64,000 nt of DNA from Steroidobacter gossypii. Lineage in GTDB: Bacteria > Pseudomonadota > Gammaproteobacteria > Steroidobacterales > Steroidobacteraceae. The translations under genes were made by a program, and so were the position numbers. Below the pieces are notes generated by a model. The model did not search any database. It worked only from the letters and a program-made list of their open reading frames with translations, and was not told the DNA's origin. Location: the NCBI RefSeq assembly GCF_016801985.1, contig NZ_JAEVLS010000005.1:310001-374000 (forward strand), in the 5' to 3' direction. Positions 7,792 to 18,031 of this stretch are shown piece after piece. Within the stretch, counting starts at the first letter, position 1; the number at the start of each line of letters is the position of its first letter.

Positions 7792-10467
7792 ATGGAAACT
7801 GCGACTGGAATAAGACGCGCGCTGGTGTTGCTAACGGCCTTGTTGCTTGGGGCCTGCGGCGGGGGCGGGGGCGGCGGCGACTCGTCCGGTACTACACCAC
7901 CTCCCCAGGGAGCCACTTTCAGAGCGACCGGCGGCGTCGCGGAAAAAGGTCCGCTGATCCGGGGCAGCACCGTCACCGCGCAAGAGCTGGACGCCGCTCT
8001 GTCCCCTACCGGCCGGCAGTTTTCATATCAAGTGACGACCGATCTGGGCACGTTCGAGCCCACCTCGACCTTCAACAGCCAATACATCGGCGTCAACGCC
8101 ACCGGCTATTATTTCGATGAGGTGCTGGGCGCGGTGTCCTCCGGCACCGTGACGCTCAACAGTTACAACGATCTCTCGACCAACGGCCAATTGAACGTCA
8201 ACATCCTGACGACGCTGGCCTACCAGCGCATCCGGCATCTGGTCGTGAACTCCAATCTATCGTTCGCCGCGGCCCGAACCCAGGCGGAGAACGAAGTGCT
8301 CGCGGCGTTGAACATTCCGGCTGGCAACTACGGCATGTTCAGCACATTCGATCTTGCCGGAGACAGCGACGGCGATCACCTGCTCGCCGCGATTTCGAGC
8401 CTGTTCGTGGATGGCAACCAGGCTGGGGCGCTCAGCGCCCTGATGAGCGCTTTTCAGAGCGATATCGCCACTGACGGACAACTGTCCGACGTGACGACCC
8501 GGATGGCCCTGGCGCAAGCGGCGCAACGTCTCAACGCGAGCACCGTTGCGGCCAATCTCACTCAGCAATATGCATCGCTCGGCGTCAGTCTCACCGCCGC
8601 CGATATCTCCAACTGGCTCGATCAAGACGGCGACGGTCTCGTCGGCAAAGCCGAGTTCGAGGTACACACTGCGGATCCCTCATCAGTCTTCACCCTCCCC
8701 TCCGAGATCGTCGCCCCATTGGTTGGGAAGACGATAACCGCGGACGGCGGCCAACTGTCGGTGAACGGCTCGCCAGTGAGCTCCGCCACCGTGCAGGCGA
8801 ACGACGCCGTCGCCTTGTCGCCTGCCACTTCGGGCCCGTTCCCGAGCGGAGTGCTTCGTGTTTATCTGCTTGCAGACAACCAGCGAGTGGCGCGCGTCTC
8901 GTTCATCTCCGGGGTGATCTCCCTGTCCATCGACCCGTCGGCGCCCGGGGCCGCCGTTAGCCTGAAGCGTCAACTGACTGCGACGGGTCATCTCAGCGAC
9001 GGCGGCACCGTGAACCTGAGCAACAGCGTCCAATGGACATCCAGCCCCTCCAGCATCGCTACCATAACGCCGACTGGCCTGGTGGAGACGCACGCGCCCG
9101 GCTCGGCGACGATCACTGCAACGCTGGGAAGGCTTTTCACCACCGCAACCTTCACAGTGACTTCGGCAGTCGTGGAATCGCTGGTGCTTACGCCCGATCC
9201 ATTGCGCACCGGCGTGGGTTTGACGGTGCGGCCCAAGGTCACCGGGCACTTTTCCGACGGAACCACCGACGATGTCACAAGCCTGGTCACGTGGAACTCG
9301 AGCGCACCGGGTGTCGCGACGGTGGATCTCACGGGACTCGTGACAGGCGTGTCGCTCGGCACTACGAATATCTCGGCAACCATCGGCTCGGTGACCGGCA
9401 GCACGGCTTTGTCGGTCATCACCGGCCTGTGGACTCCCACCCAAAGCATGGCGACCCTTCGGGGTCAGGTCACGGCAACTATGATGCCGAACGGTAAAGT
9501 GCTCGTGACCGGCAGCCAGAACGGTGCCGGCAGCGGGAGCACAGCCACCGAGATCTTCGATCCCGTGACGCAAACCTGGTCGCCGGGAGCATCGCTCGCA
9601 AGTGGCCGATTTGGCGCTGCTGCGGTTCTGCTGGGTGACGGCCGCGTGCTCGTTGCGGGTGGCGGCGATTCCGTCAATTCCGTGTCGAACAGTGCCGAAG
9701 TCTACGATCCGGTGACGGATACCTGGTCTAGCGCCGGCACTTTCTCCGACGCGCGCAAGTTCCCGACGATGAATCTCTTGTCGAATGGCAAGGTACTGAT
9801 CGTCGGCGGTCAATCGAATTCGGGAGTGCTGGCCAGTGCCGCGCTCTACGACCCCGCAACCAACACCTGGTCCGCAGCAGACAGTTTGGCGACCGCTCGC
9901 GCGTGGCATACTGCAACTGTCTTGCAAGATGGCCGCGTGCTGATCGTTGGCGGAGCGTCTGGCACATCGCAGTCCGACTCGCCGATCGCCACAGCGGAGC
10001 TCTACGATCCTGCAACCGACAGCTGGTCGGCTGCGGCGAGCATCCCCCAAGCGCGAGGCTCACATACGGCGACTCGGTTGCTCGATGGCCGAGTGCTGGT
10101 GGCTGGCGGACGTGACATCACAGATCCCTGGGCACTAACCAGCCTCAATGTAGAAATCTACGATCCGGTGAGCGACACCTGGACCGCCACCGGAGGCACC
10201 CTCGCCCTCACCGAGCACACAGCAACGTTGCGGTCGGATGGCAGGGTGTTGCTGACGGGCGGACGGTGGACGCCAAACAACGTTTATTCTTTCCAATCTT
10301 TGGTGTACGACCCCGGCACCAACGGCATTTCCGCGCACGGCAATTTGGCCAACGGGAATCGCCTGTACGCACACACCGCTGTGCTACTTCCGAATGATGT
10401 GGTGCTGCTGATCGGAGGGCACTACGTCAACCTGCAGCCTCAGCCTTGGGCGCAGTGGTATTGGTGA
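7792..10467 (+). CDS. Kelch-propeller lipoprotein with Ig-like (BIG_2) domains
   Basis: 891 residues from ATG 7792, preceded by GGGGAGG; this start fits better than the in-frame GTG at 7759. A lipoprotein signal ends in LLGAC, followed by a poly-glycine linker. Residues 45-280 are uncharacterised and end in an EF-hand-like calcium loop (DQDGDGLVGKAEF, near 276). Two bacterial Ig-like BIG_2 repeats follow (about 390-550, each with a conserved W-S-S core). Six kelch repeats come last (consensus L.DGRVL..GG....S.ELYDP.T.TWS), which should close a beta-propeller. Such proteins sit on the cell surface and bind glycans or proteins; the ligand is unknown. A 12-bp hairpin follows the stop. Confidence 0.82.
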   Translation: METATGIRRALVLLTALLLGACGGGGGGGDSSGTTPPPQGATFRATGGVAEKGPLIRGSTVTAQELDAALSPTGRQFSYQVTTDLGTFEPTSTFNSQYIGVNATGYYFDEVLGAVSSGTVTLNSYNDLSTNGQLNVNILTTLAYQRIRHLVVNSNLSFAAARTQAENEVLAALNIPAGNYGMFSTFDLAGDSDGDHLLAAISSLFVDGNQAGALSALMSAFQSDIATDGQLSDVTTRMALAQAAQRLNASTVAANLTQQYASLGVSLTAADISNWLDQDGDGLVGKAEFEVHTADPSSVFTLPSEIVAPLVGKTITADGGQLSVNGSPVSSATVQANDAVALSPATSGPFPSGVLRVYLLADNQRVARVSFISGVISLSIDPSAPGAAVSLKRQLTATGHLSDGGTVNLSNSVQWTSSPSSIATITPTGLVETHAPGSATITATLGRLFTTATFTVTSAVVESLVLTPDPLRTGVGLTVRPKVTGHFSDGTTDDVTSLVTWNSSAPGVATVDLTGLVTGVSLGTTNISATIGSVTGSTALSVITGLWTPTQSMATLRGQVTATMMPNGKVLVTGSQNGAGSGSTATEIFDPVTQTWSPGASLASGRFGAAAVLLGDGRVLVAGGGDSVNSVSNSAEVYDPVTDTWSSAGTFSDARKFPTMNLLSNGKVLIVGGQSNSGVLASAALYDPATNTWSAADSLATARAWHTATVLQDGRVLIVGGASGTSQSDSPIATAELYDPATDSWSAAASIPQARGSHTATRLLDGRVLVAGGRDITDPWALTSLNVEIYDPVSDTWTATGGTLALTEHTATLRSDGRVLLTGGRWTPNNVYSFQSLVYDPGTNGISAHGNLANGNRLYAHTAVLLPNDVVLLIGGHYVNLQPQPWAQWYW

Positions 10468-10486
10468 CCTCTCGTTGAGGGCACTT

Positions 10487-10515
10487 CGGCCAGTTCGATC
10501 GATTCGAACTGGCCG
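10487..10515 (+). terminator. Strong hairpin after the kelch lipoprotein gene
   Basis: CGGCCAGTTCGA (10487-10498) and TCGAACTGGCCG (10504-10515) form a perfect 12-bp stem with a 5-base loop, 20 bases after the stop. No T-tract follows, so this may be an RNA-stabilising hairpin rather than a full intrinsic terminator. Confidence 0.5.
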
Positions 10516-10699
10516 GAACCCCACGAAGCGGCACGAAAGCCTCGGCGCCGCGAACTGTTCTCCATAGACGTTAGCGATCGGCCGCCATTGGACAATCGAT
10601 TGGCTACGCCGGCGGTCGCCCCCTAGTCTGCCCTCCCATCGAACGGCGGCGCCTTTTGCGCCGCGCGTTCTCCAAACCACTTCGGGTAAGGGGCGACTG

Positions 10700-11047
10700 A
10701 TGAAATCACGTTTACTTTCCATATCGATGTTTGTGGCGGCGGCCGCAATCGCCAGCGGTCCTGCGGCCGCAACCACCACTTCCACTCGGTCACCGGACGC
10801 GCAGGCGCAGGCCTCTGCTTTGCTAAGCGGGGTGCGAACGTCGTCAAGCGCGGGTACGCAGATGCGATCGAACTCATCGCCAACTGCAGGCGACGCGCAC
10901 CAGCATGCGGCTGCCCTGCTCAGCGGTGCGCTGACGACAGGTGCAAGCAGCGCCAATCCATCCTCATCCTCGAAATCGGCGCATGAGGATGCGCACGCCC
11001 ATGCCGCTCGCCTGCTCATGCATGGAGCAACGAGAGCGGGCAGATGA
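10700..11047 (+). CDS. Small exported protein with three Ala/His-rich repeats
   Basis: 115 residues, with AAGGGG upstream of the ATG. A signal peptide covers about residues 1-25 (ending SGPAAA). The mature part contains three copies of one unit, roughly (D/E)A-x-A-x-A-x-A-L-L-x-G: DAQAQASALLSG, DAHQHAAALLSG and DAHAHAARLLMHG, joined by Ser/Thr-rich linkers. I do not recognise a family. The His residues in units two and three could bind metal. It stands between two hairpin- or palindrome-bearing intergenic stretches and has no operon partner. Confidence 0.7.
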   Translation: MKSRLLSISMFVAAAAIASGPAAATTTSTRSPDAQAQASALLSGVRTSSSAGTQMRSNSSPTAGDAHQHAAALLSGALTTGASSANPSSSSKSAHEDAHAHAARLLMHGATRAGR

Positions 11048-11154
11048 GCTATCGAATGTGACCTCTACTGGTCGGATAAGAACAGAGCCGGCCTGATCCG
11101 TGCGGACGGATGCAGGCCGCGCAGAAAATTTTGTGATCTTCCAGTCCGGGTAGT

Positions 11155-11167
11155 TGCAAATTTTGCA
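11155..11167 (+). promoter_or_regulatory. Candidate operator upstream of the lipoprotein gene
   Basis: TGCAAA-T-TTTGCA is a perfect 6-1-6 inverted repeat, about 110 bases before the ATG at 11278. It is AT-rich in a GC-rich background. The regulator is unknown. Confidence 0.3.
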
Positions 11168-11277
11168 TGATGTGCGCGAGACTGTATCTGTCGATGCCGG
11201 GCGCCAACGATTAAGACAAGCGCGGCAGATATCACAAGACATAAGCAGATTGTCCCGTAACACTGGGAGGTGTTCGC

Positions 11278-11988
11278 ATGGCTCGCGTTTTTCGGGTTCT
11301 GGCTTTCCTGGCGTCCGCATTGCTGTTGTCAGCGTGCCAAACCTTTCAGACCACTGCTTATAACAAGGCCGAAAGCAACGTTAAGTCGGTCAGTCTCGCG
11401 CCCATGGGCATCCCCGAGAAGCCTGCCGTGCGCATCCTTGCCTCCGTCGGCGCGAATTTCGGCTTGATCGGCGCGGCCATCGAAGAGAGCCGCGCGGCCG
11501 CCGCCAGCAAGGAGCTGCAGGAGATCTTCGCCCAGTCCAACTACGACTATCGCAAGGACCTGCAGGATTCGCTGGCCCTGTCGTTCTCGGAAATCTCGCT
11601 GCCCATCAACGCCGCCTCCGGCGAGCGGCCCGAGAAGGAGCAGCTGAAGTTCCTGACCAGCTGCCCGGCGGCGACGCCGGATGCCGATGCTTGCCTTGAC
11701 GTGTTCTTGACGTACTTCGGGTACATGTCGGCCGGGGCGACCACCGATTACGTCCCGACGATCCATATGACGGCGAAACTGGTGCGCCTCAGCGACCGTG
11801 CGACGCTGTTCCAGGATCAGGTGCATTACAACGCCCTGGCGGGCTCCAAGGCGATCGTCGTACAGCCGGCAGAAGAGTATCGATTCAAGGATCGAGACGC
11901 GATGAAGGCTGACCCGCAGCGGGTGACCGCGGGAATCCAGCAGGCAGTGCGGGCGGTGACCAACGAACTGGCCAAGCAGTTCCAGTAA
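11278..11988 (+). CDS. Conserved hypothetical lipoprotein
   Basis: 236 residues. GGGAGG just before the ATG supports the start. The lipobox LLSAC places the lipidated Cys at about residue 20. The mature part is mixed alpha/beta and contains one short Cys-bounded segment (SCPAATPDADAC) around residue 125. No family is recognised. It is followed after 19 bases by the next exported protein gene and is probably co-transcribed with it. Confidence 0.72.
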   Translation: MARVFRVLAFLASALLLSACQTFQTTAYNKAESNVKSVSLAPMGIPEKPAVRILASVGANFGLIGAAIEESRAAAASKELQEIFAQSNYDYRKDLQDSLALSFSEISLPINAASGERPEKEQLKFLTSCPAATPDADACLDVFLTYFGYMSAGATTDYVPTIHMTAKLVRLSDRATLFQDQVHYNALAGSKAIVVQPAEEYRFKDRDAMKADPQRVTAGIQQAVRAVTNELAKQFQ

Positions 11989-12007
11989 CGTTTCGGGGGG
12001 CATCACC

Positions 12008-12640
12008 GTGGCTGCATTGGAACGCTCCCTGGTTCGCACTGTCGCTCTGGCGGTAGCTGCATGTCTGGCGAGTCATGCCTCGCATGCTGGCAAGAAGGAA
12101 GAGCCGCGCGTATGCGCGGCCAGCACCGCCGAACTGAAGGTCGTCTCGCTCGAAGAACACGTCAAGAAAAAGAAAGGCAAGTTCGTCCTCGGCAAAAAGA
12201 GCGAATGCCTGGTCACCAGCGACGGCATCAATCTGCCGGCCGTTCTGGTCGAGCTGCCGCCGTTCGTCGAGCCTTACGTGGTGAACATTCAGAGCCTGCT
12301 CGGCGGAACTGTATTGGCGCCGCGCGTAGACGCGCTCGATGCCGCGAAGGCGCATCGTCGCAGCCTTGGGCTTGCCGACGTCAAGAGCCGCGGCGACTCG
12401 TTGTCCATCGATGTTTTCATGAACCAGGAGAATGCCGAAGAGCGTTATCTGGTGCTGTATCCCGATCCCGAGGCGCTCGGGCGCGGCGAGTCGCGCAGCT
12501 CGATGGGCATGCAGACAACGTATATCGCCACCGGTTACTGGATGTCGGGAACCGAGTCCAAGCAGCTGGTGAACTATGTGGATGCCGGCACCCTGATCGT
12601 GACCCTGAAAGGATCACAGTGGGATAAGAAAAAGAAGTAG
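12008..12640 (+). CDS. Exported MalM-like hypothetical protein
   Basis: 210 residues from a GTG preceded by a GGGGGG run. A signal peptide ends near ASHASHA. The middle has a beta-rich segment (PPFVEPYVVNIQSLLGGTV, then LAPRVDALDA), then ERYLVLYPDPEALGRGE. Its layout resembles the periplasmic MalM family, whose exact role in maltose uptake is unresolved. The likeness is from reading only and there are no maltose genes nearby. A Lys-rich C-terminus (DKKKK) is unusual. Likely in an operon with the lipoprotein gene upstream. Confidence 0.7.
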   Translation: MAALERSLVRTVALAVAACLASHASHAGKKEEPRVCAASTAELKVVSLEEHVKKKKGKFVLGKKSECLVTSDGINLPAVLVELPPFVEPYVVNIQSLLGGTVLAPRVDALDAAKAHRRSLGLADVKSRGDSLSIDVFMNQENAEERYLVLYPDPEALGRGESRSSMGMQTTYIATGYWMSGTESKQLVNYVDAGTLIVTLKGSQWDKKKK

Positions 12641-12648
12641 CGCGCTCC

Positions 12649-13119
12649 TCACGTCCGGCTGCGTTTGGAATGTCGTTTGCCGCGCAGCTGATCGAAATCG
12701 GCGAGCGCGTCGCTTGCGGTCACCTCCTGTAGCAGCGCCTGCGCCTCGCTCGACGTGTCGAAGAAACCGACTCTGATGCTGGTTGAGGAGACATAGCGCA
12801 AGTACGTCACCTGCCCGGCGACGGTTTCCACCTTCTGCCGCACATGCGGCGCATTGCCGATATCGATACCCACGACATTGGCGCCGGGTCGGACGTTCAC
12901 CAGCACCCAAGGCTGCTTCTTCACAAGCTTGCCTGCCACCGTACCGTTCACGACCACCTTGAACCCGCCGAACGCGGGCATCTTGCCCGCGTTATAAACG
13001 CAAACGCTCGCGCTCTCGGCCGAGGCTACGGGCGGCGTACAGGGCGCATCGCTCGCCCGTGCCGAAGATGCGAGCAAAAGACCGAGGATGCTGACCCCAG
13101 CGGCGATGAGTTTCGACAT
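12649..13119 (-). CDS. DUF2846-type exported protein
   Basis: 156 residues. A signal peptide ends near SARASDA. The mature part follows the DUF2846 pattern: a short first strand (ASVCVYNAG), a substrate-like strand (FKVVVNGTVAGKL), a Pro-Gly turn in VNVRPGANVVGI, and a terminal strand pair (VTYLRYVSST). The function of the family is unknown; members are small lipoproteins or periplasmic proteins. AGGGACA precedes the ATG. It is convergent with the MalM-like gene, with 8 bases between stops. Confidence 0.72.
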   Translation of the reverse strand: MSKLIAAGVSILGLLLASSARASDAPCTPPVASAESASVCVYNAGKMPAFGGFKVVVNGTVAGKLVKKQPWVLVNVRPGANVVGIDIGNAPHVRQKVETVAGQVTYLRYVSSTSIRVGFFDTSSEAQALLQEVTASDALADFDQLRGKRHSKRSRT

Positions 13120-13207
13120 CTTGTCCCTGCCTTGCCGTGCTGCCGGCGGCTTGTCGTTCTCTATGCGCTTACTCTAAATGTATCGAGCGAGAAAGTCCCC
13201 CTGCCTT

Positions 13208-13228
13208 CGGGCTCCGAACTCGAGCCCG
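13208..13228 (-). terminator. Hairpin downstream of gdhA
   Basis: CGGGCTC (13208-13214) and GAGCCCG (13222-13228) can pair as a 7-bp stem with a 7-base loop, 22 bases past the gdhA stop. It lacks a T-tract on the minus strand, so terminator function is uncertain. Confidence 0.35.
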
Positions 13229-13249
13229 ATGACTCTGGTTTGCACTACT

Positions 13250-14593
<1,344 letters not shown>

Positions 14594-14712
14594 TCACTCC
14601 ACGTTCGCTCGCGACGTTGCGAGAGCCGCCCTCTCGCCGTTGAAAGGGGCGGCGAACATATCAAACCCGGCGCGGAAATAGAAATAGGACCCGGATGCTG
14701 CCAGCCTGCGGA

Positions 14713-15276
14713 CTACAGGCCGACGGTGACCATGAAGGCAGTGGCGCGGGATTGGCCGAACCTGTAGTCCCCCTGTTTGTAGCTGATGCCTAGCGCCACG
14801 GCTTCAGAGATGCGCCGAGACACGCTTGCTTCCCAGTAGTAGTCGTATCCTCTGACCACCTCGCTTGCTTCCGGTCCGGGATTGAGGAACAGACCTTCTT
14901 CGCTTTCCAGCCGCCAACGTGTGCGACCGACCATGGGCACGAAGCGCCAGCCGTTCCCCAACTCGAACTGATAACCGACCGCGACGAATTGCTGATCGAA
15001 GCTATACGAGTCGAAGGCGCCGAACAGATCGAACTCGGCGCCGCCGTCGGCGCCGATCGCGGCGACGATTCCTACGGGTGTGAGATAGCCGATGCCGCAG
15101 CCGATGCCCGCCAGGTCGGCATCGGTGCGACTGCCATTCACGCCGGTGTACGGTCGCTTGATATCCAAGTCGCCGGAAAAACCTCGCGGCGTAATCTGCC
15201 ATTCATCTTCGCCCGCCCTGGCAGTTTCCAGACCGAACGCGGACAACAAAGTCACAGCGATAAGCGTGGTGCGCAT
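14713..15276 (-). CDS. Small outer-membrane beta-barrel protein
   Basis: 187 residues, with AAAGGAG 5 bases before the ATG. A signal peptide ends near ETARAGE. The mature part alternates hydrophobic residues typical of barrel strands (SYSFDQQFVAVGYQFELG, then WRFVPMVGRTRWRL, then YYWEASVSRRISEAVALGISY) and ends in a hydrophobic strand (ATAFMVTVGL), giving about eight strands. This resembles OmpA/OmpW-like small barrels, but no specific family is recognised. Confidence 0.7.
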   Translation of the reverse strand: MRTTLIAVTLLSAFGLETARAGEDEWQITPRGFSGDLDIKRPYTGVNGSRTDADLAGIGCGIGYLTPVGIVAAIGADGGAEFDLFGAFDSYSFDQQFVAVGYQFELGNGWRFVPMVGRTRWRLESEEGLFLNPGPEASEVVRGYDYYWEASVSRRISEAVALGISYKQGDYRFGQSRATAFMVTVGL

Positions 15277-15674
15277 TGGACTCCTTTCAGTATGCGTCTG
15301 ACCTGCTGCAAACGTTAGGTGCCCTCACTGTGGTCGGGCAACCGCACGCCGCGAAGTGTCAGATCCCACTACTCGAAGGCTCGGATTGTGCAACCGGAAG
15401 TCAGTCAGCGTCGCGGTCCGGCGCGAGACTCTCGGCCAAGTTCCAGCCCTAGCGATCAAAGTGGACATTCGAAGTCTGGTTTTCTATTTCAGCGACTTTA
15501 TTTTTATTTTCGCGTGCGTCGTATTGCACCCTCACACTGCCGCCGATACTGTATTTCCATCCAGTGACCAGCGAGCGAGCGGATGGTGCTCGCCGCCCTC
15601 TGGAAGAGGCGAATGTTTATTTCCAACGCACGCGGCGGCCTTCCCCGTCCACGGCGATTTGCAAAGGAGTAGTC
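15277..15674. other. Intergenic region, about 400 bp, no gene seen
   Basis: Lies between two divergent genes. Contains an AT-rich patch (15481-15515). TTGCAC near 15525 with TACTGT 17 bases further is a weak promoter-like pair on the plus strand. AAAGGAGT at 15663-15670 is the ribosome site of the next gene. The short open frames here look random. Confidence 0.5.
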
Positions 15675-17681
15675 ATGTCATTGTTCAACCCGACCAAGTG
15701 GGTCGACGGATCTGCAACCGGCACCGGCGATGGATCGCAGACGAACCCGTGGACCATGGCGCAAGCCCTGGCCAGCGCCAATCCAGGCGATGTCATCCAG
15801 CTCAATGCTGGCACCATTGTGGGCGCCGCTACCGGCAATCGTATGGATGCAAGTTTCCAGATCAATCGCCCTGGCACGCCGTGCGCGCCCATCCTCTGGG
15901 TCGCCGAAAACTATGCAGCGGTGAACAGCACGAATCGCACGACATTCACGCATCCCGGCACCGTGCCAGGCAATCCGGTCATCGGCTTGTATGCCCCGTA
16001 CAACTATCTTTACGGCATTCATGTCTACGAGCCGGACGCCGTGCCCGGTGAAGACAGCGGCGCGATCATCATCAGCCAGCCGCATGTGAAGCTGTGCTAC
16101 TGCCATCTGGATCGCGGCCAGGCGCAATGGTCCGAGTACACCAATCCGACGCGCCCGAACGCCGCGGTCCCGACCAACATGGCGGGCGTGTTCATCGAAC
16201 CCGGCCAGGCAGATGACCTGTTCGACGTCCAGATCGCGGACAATCTGTTCACGAACTACACCGCTCCGAGCGACGTAGGTTACGGCTGCAAAGCCATCAA
16301 CCTGTTCTCCAATCCAACGCGCTTTTGCCACAACATCACTTTCGAGAACAACACGTTCGACAACGTCAACGTCGCCGTGTACATCAAGGGTTCGAACCCG
16401 CTGCGGCCGGTGAAAGGTGGATTGATCTTCCGTCGCAACCTGAGCCGCGTGAGCGCGATCGGCCAGAGCCCGGATCTGTTTCATTACAACCTTTCGGATA
16501 CCGCGGAGACGTACGGGCCCAACGTGTTCGTGCAGAACCTCGCCTACGGCGGTCACTCGTTCGTTCGCACCACTCACACCGGAATTGGTCCGGTGAAAGG
16601 CGTCTATCTCGTCAACAACACGGCGCTGAATATCGTCTCCGAAACCAACGAAGATGGTTTTCTTTACGCCTATGCCTCGGGCAATCTGGACGTCGCGACC
16701 TGGCGCATTCACAACAACATCCTGCACACAGGACCGAAGTTCTATGTGTTCCCGTACTCCGGCGGCGATCGTTCCGTGCAGTCTCGCGATCACAACACTG
16801 CGTATCAACTCGACGTGTCGTACTCCGACGTGGGCGACGCGACGCCCACCATCGGGCGGGAAACCTTGAGCGAGCTGCAGGAGCGCACCGGCCGGGACCT
16901 GAGCTCGGCCATTCGCGATCCGCTGCTCGTGTCCACGACCTGGGGCAGTCCGGATTTCGGCAAGCTGCAGATCACCTCCAACGAGCGCAACGCCGGCATC
17001 GACGTGCTGGATTTGCAGAACGGTGGCACGGAGGCTTCCATCAACCGGGGTTGTTTCATCACCGCCGACATGTCGGATCAGATTGGCGTTCGAGCGTTGC
17101 CCACCGGCGTGCAAACGAGCCAGGCCGCGGGACTCTTCGAAACGATCTCTGTCCCACACGTCGCTGTTGGAGCGAATCGGCACGTGCTGATCGGCGTGAA
17201 GAATGATGGCACCGTGCCGGCGTCCATCACCTACGGCTCTCAGACGCCGACGCTGCTGCGAAGTGAAGGCTCGCTACATTTGTACAGCCTGTTGAACCCG
17301 CCCACCGGCCAACAGACGGTCTCGGTGACGAGCGCGACCGGCATCGTCAACCAGGCGCTGCTGGTGGTTTCCCGCCCTGGGGTCGTCGGCGTCGGCACCG
17401 CTGTCAGCGGCAACAGTAACGAGCAAACCACGGTCAGCGTGAATGTTCCGTCCGCAATCGGCGAGTTGGTCGTCGACTTCGCCATGATGATCAACACCGA
17501 AATCCAACCGGCCACGGGACAAACCGTGCGCATTCTCATGAGCGACTACGACGTCATGGGTTTTGTGGCGGTCGGCATTTCAGAGCGGCCGGGCGCTTCT
17601 TCGGTGACGATGCAATGGCAAGCCGCCGAAACATTCGGCGACAACGCGATCATTGCCGTGCCGCTGATCCTTGCACCGTAA
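15675..17681 (+). CDS. Right-handed parallel beta-helix protein without signal peptide
   Basis: 668 residues from ATG 15675, fixed by AAAGGAGT 4-5 bases upstream; the frame is open for 37 codons above but without a ribosome site. Residues 10-40 (GSATGTGDGSQTNPWTMAQA, then a PGDVIQLNAGT strand) are the typical opening of pectate-lyase-like beta-helices (DUF1565 type). Coiled repeats rich in Asn ladders follow to about residue 450 (ITFENNTFDNVNVAVYIKG, LVNNTALNIVSETNEDGF). Residues 475-668 form a separate beta-sandwich-like domain. No signal peptide or export tag is visible, which is odd for a fold normally found on surfaces or in phage tail spikes. A decayed paralogue of its 5' end lies 2.9 kb downstream. 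Confidence 0.75.
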   Translation: MSLFNPTKWVDGSATGTGDGSQTNPWTMAQALASANPGDVIQLNAGTIVGAATGNRMDASFQINRPGTPCAPILWVAENYAAVNSTNRTTFTHPGTVPGNPVIGLYAPYNYLYGIHVYEPDAVPGEDSGAIIISQPHVKLCYCHLDRGQAQWSEYTNPTRPNAAVPTNMAGVFIEPGQADDLFDVQIADNLFTNYTAPSDVGYGCKAINLFSNPTRFCHNITFENNTFDNVNVAVYIKGSNPLRPVKGGLIFRRNLSRVSAIGQSPDLFHYNLSDTAETYGPNVFVQNLAYGGHSFVRTTHTGIGPVKGVYLVNNTALNIVSETNEDGFLYAYASGNLDVATWRIHNNILHTGPKFYVFPYSGGDRSVQSRDHNTAYQLDVSYSDVGDATPTIGRETLSELQERTGRDLSSAIRDPLLVSTTWGSPDFGKLQITSNERNAGIDVLDLQNGGTEASINRGCFITADMSDQIGVRALPTGVQTSQAAGLFETISVPHVAVGANRHVLIGVKNDGTVPASITYGSQTPTLLRSEGSLHLYSLLNPPTGQQTVSVTSATGIVNQALLVVSRPGVVGVGTAVSGNSNEQTTVSVNVPSAIGELVVDFAMMINTEIQPATGQTVRILMSDYDVMGFVAVGISERPGASSVTMQWQAAETFGDNAIIAVPLILAP

Positions 17682-18031
17682 TGGGATGACGACGGTGTGA
17701 GTCTTTGACGTTACGGCGGCGCGGAGTCGGACAGGGACGTCTGCTCCGCACCGCCGTGGCTTCGTACAGCTTGGCCACGGCGCTGTCTCTTGAAGCTCTC
17801 GACCGTATAACGCGCGCGCCGCAATCGACAGCGGTGAATGTTCCTGTCCATCAAACACCGCGCGGGCTGTACAATCGATGAAGCGTCGAGGAGGTGTCCA
17901 GCACTGTCCTGTCGAACGCTTCGGTGGCCGTAACAGTCGGCCGCCGGCGCACGCGACGCGCAGTCCGATGCCGCCGCCCGTGCGCCCGACAAATTCGATT
18001 GACTTCTCATCCAGCACAAAGGAGACCCGGC
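17682..18031. other. Intergenic region, about 350 bp
   Basis: Holds one copy of a palindromic repeat (17722-17749) and the ribosome site of the next gene (AAAGGAGA, about 18018-18025). No supported gene was seen. Confidence 0.5.
17722..17749. repeat. Palindromic 28-bp repeat, copy 1
   Basis: Matches 18677-18704 at 26 of 28 positions (differences at base 13 and base 17). Together with the preceding G, the ends GCGGAG and CTCCGC are inverted complements, so it can fold as an imperfect hairpin. It resembles a REP or small MITE-like intergenic unit. Confidence 0.6.
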
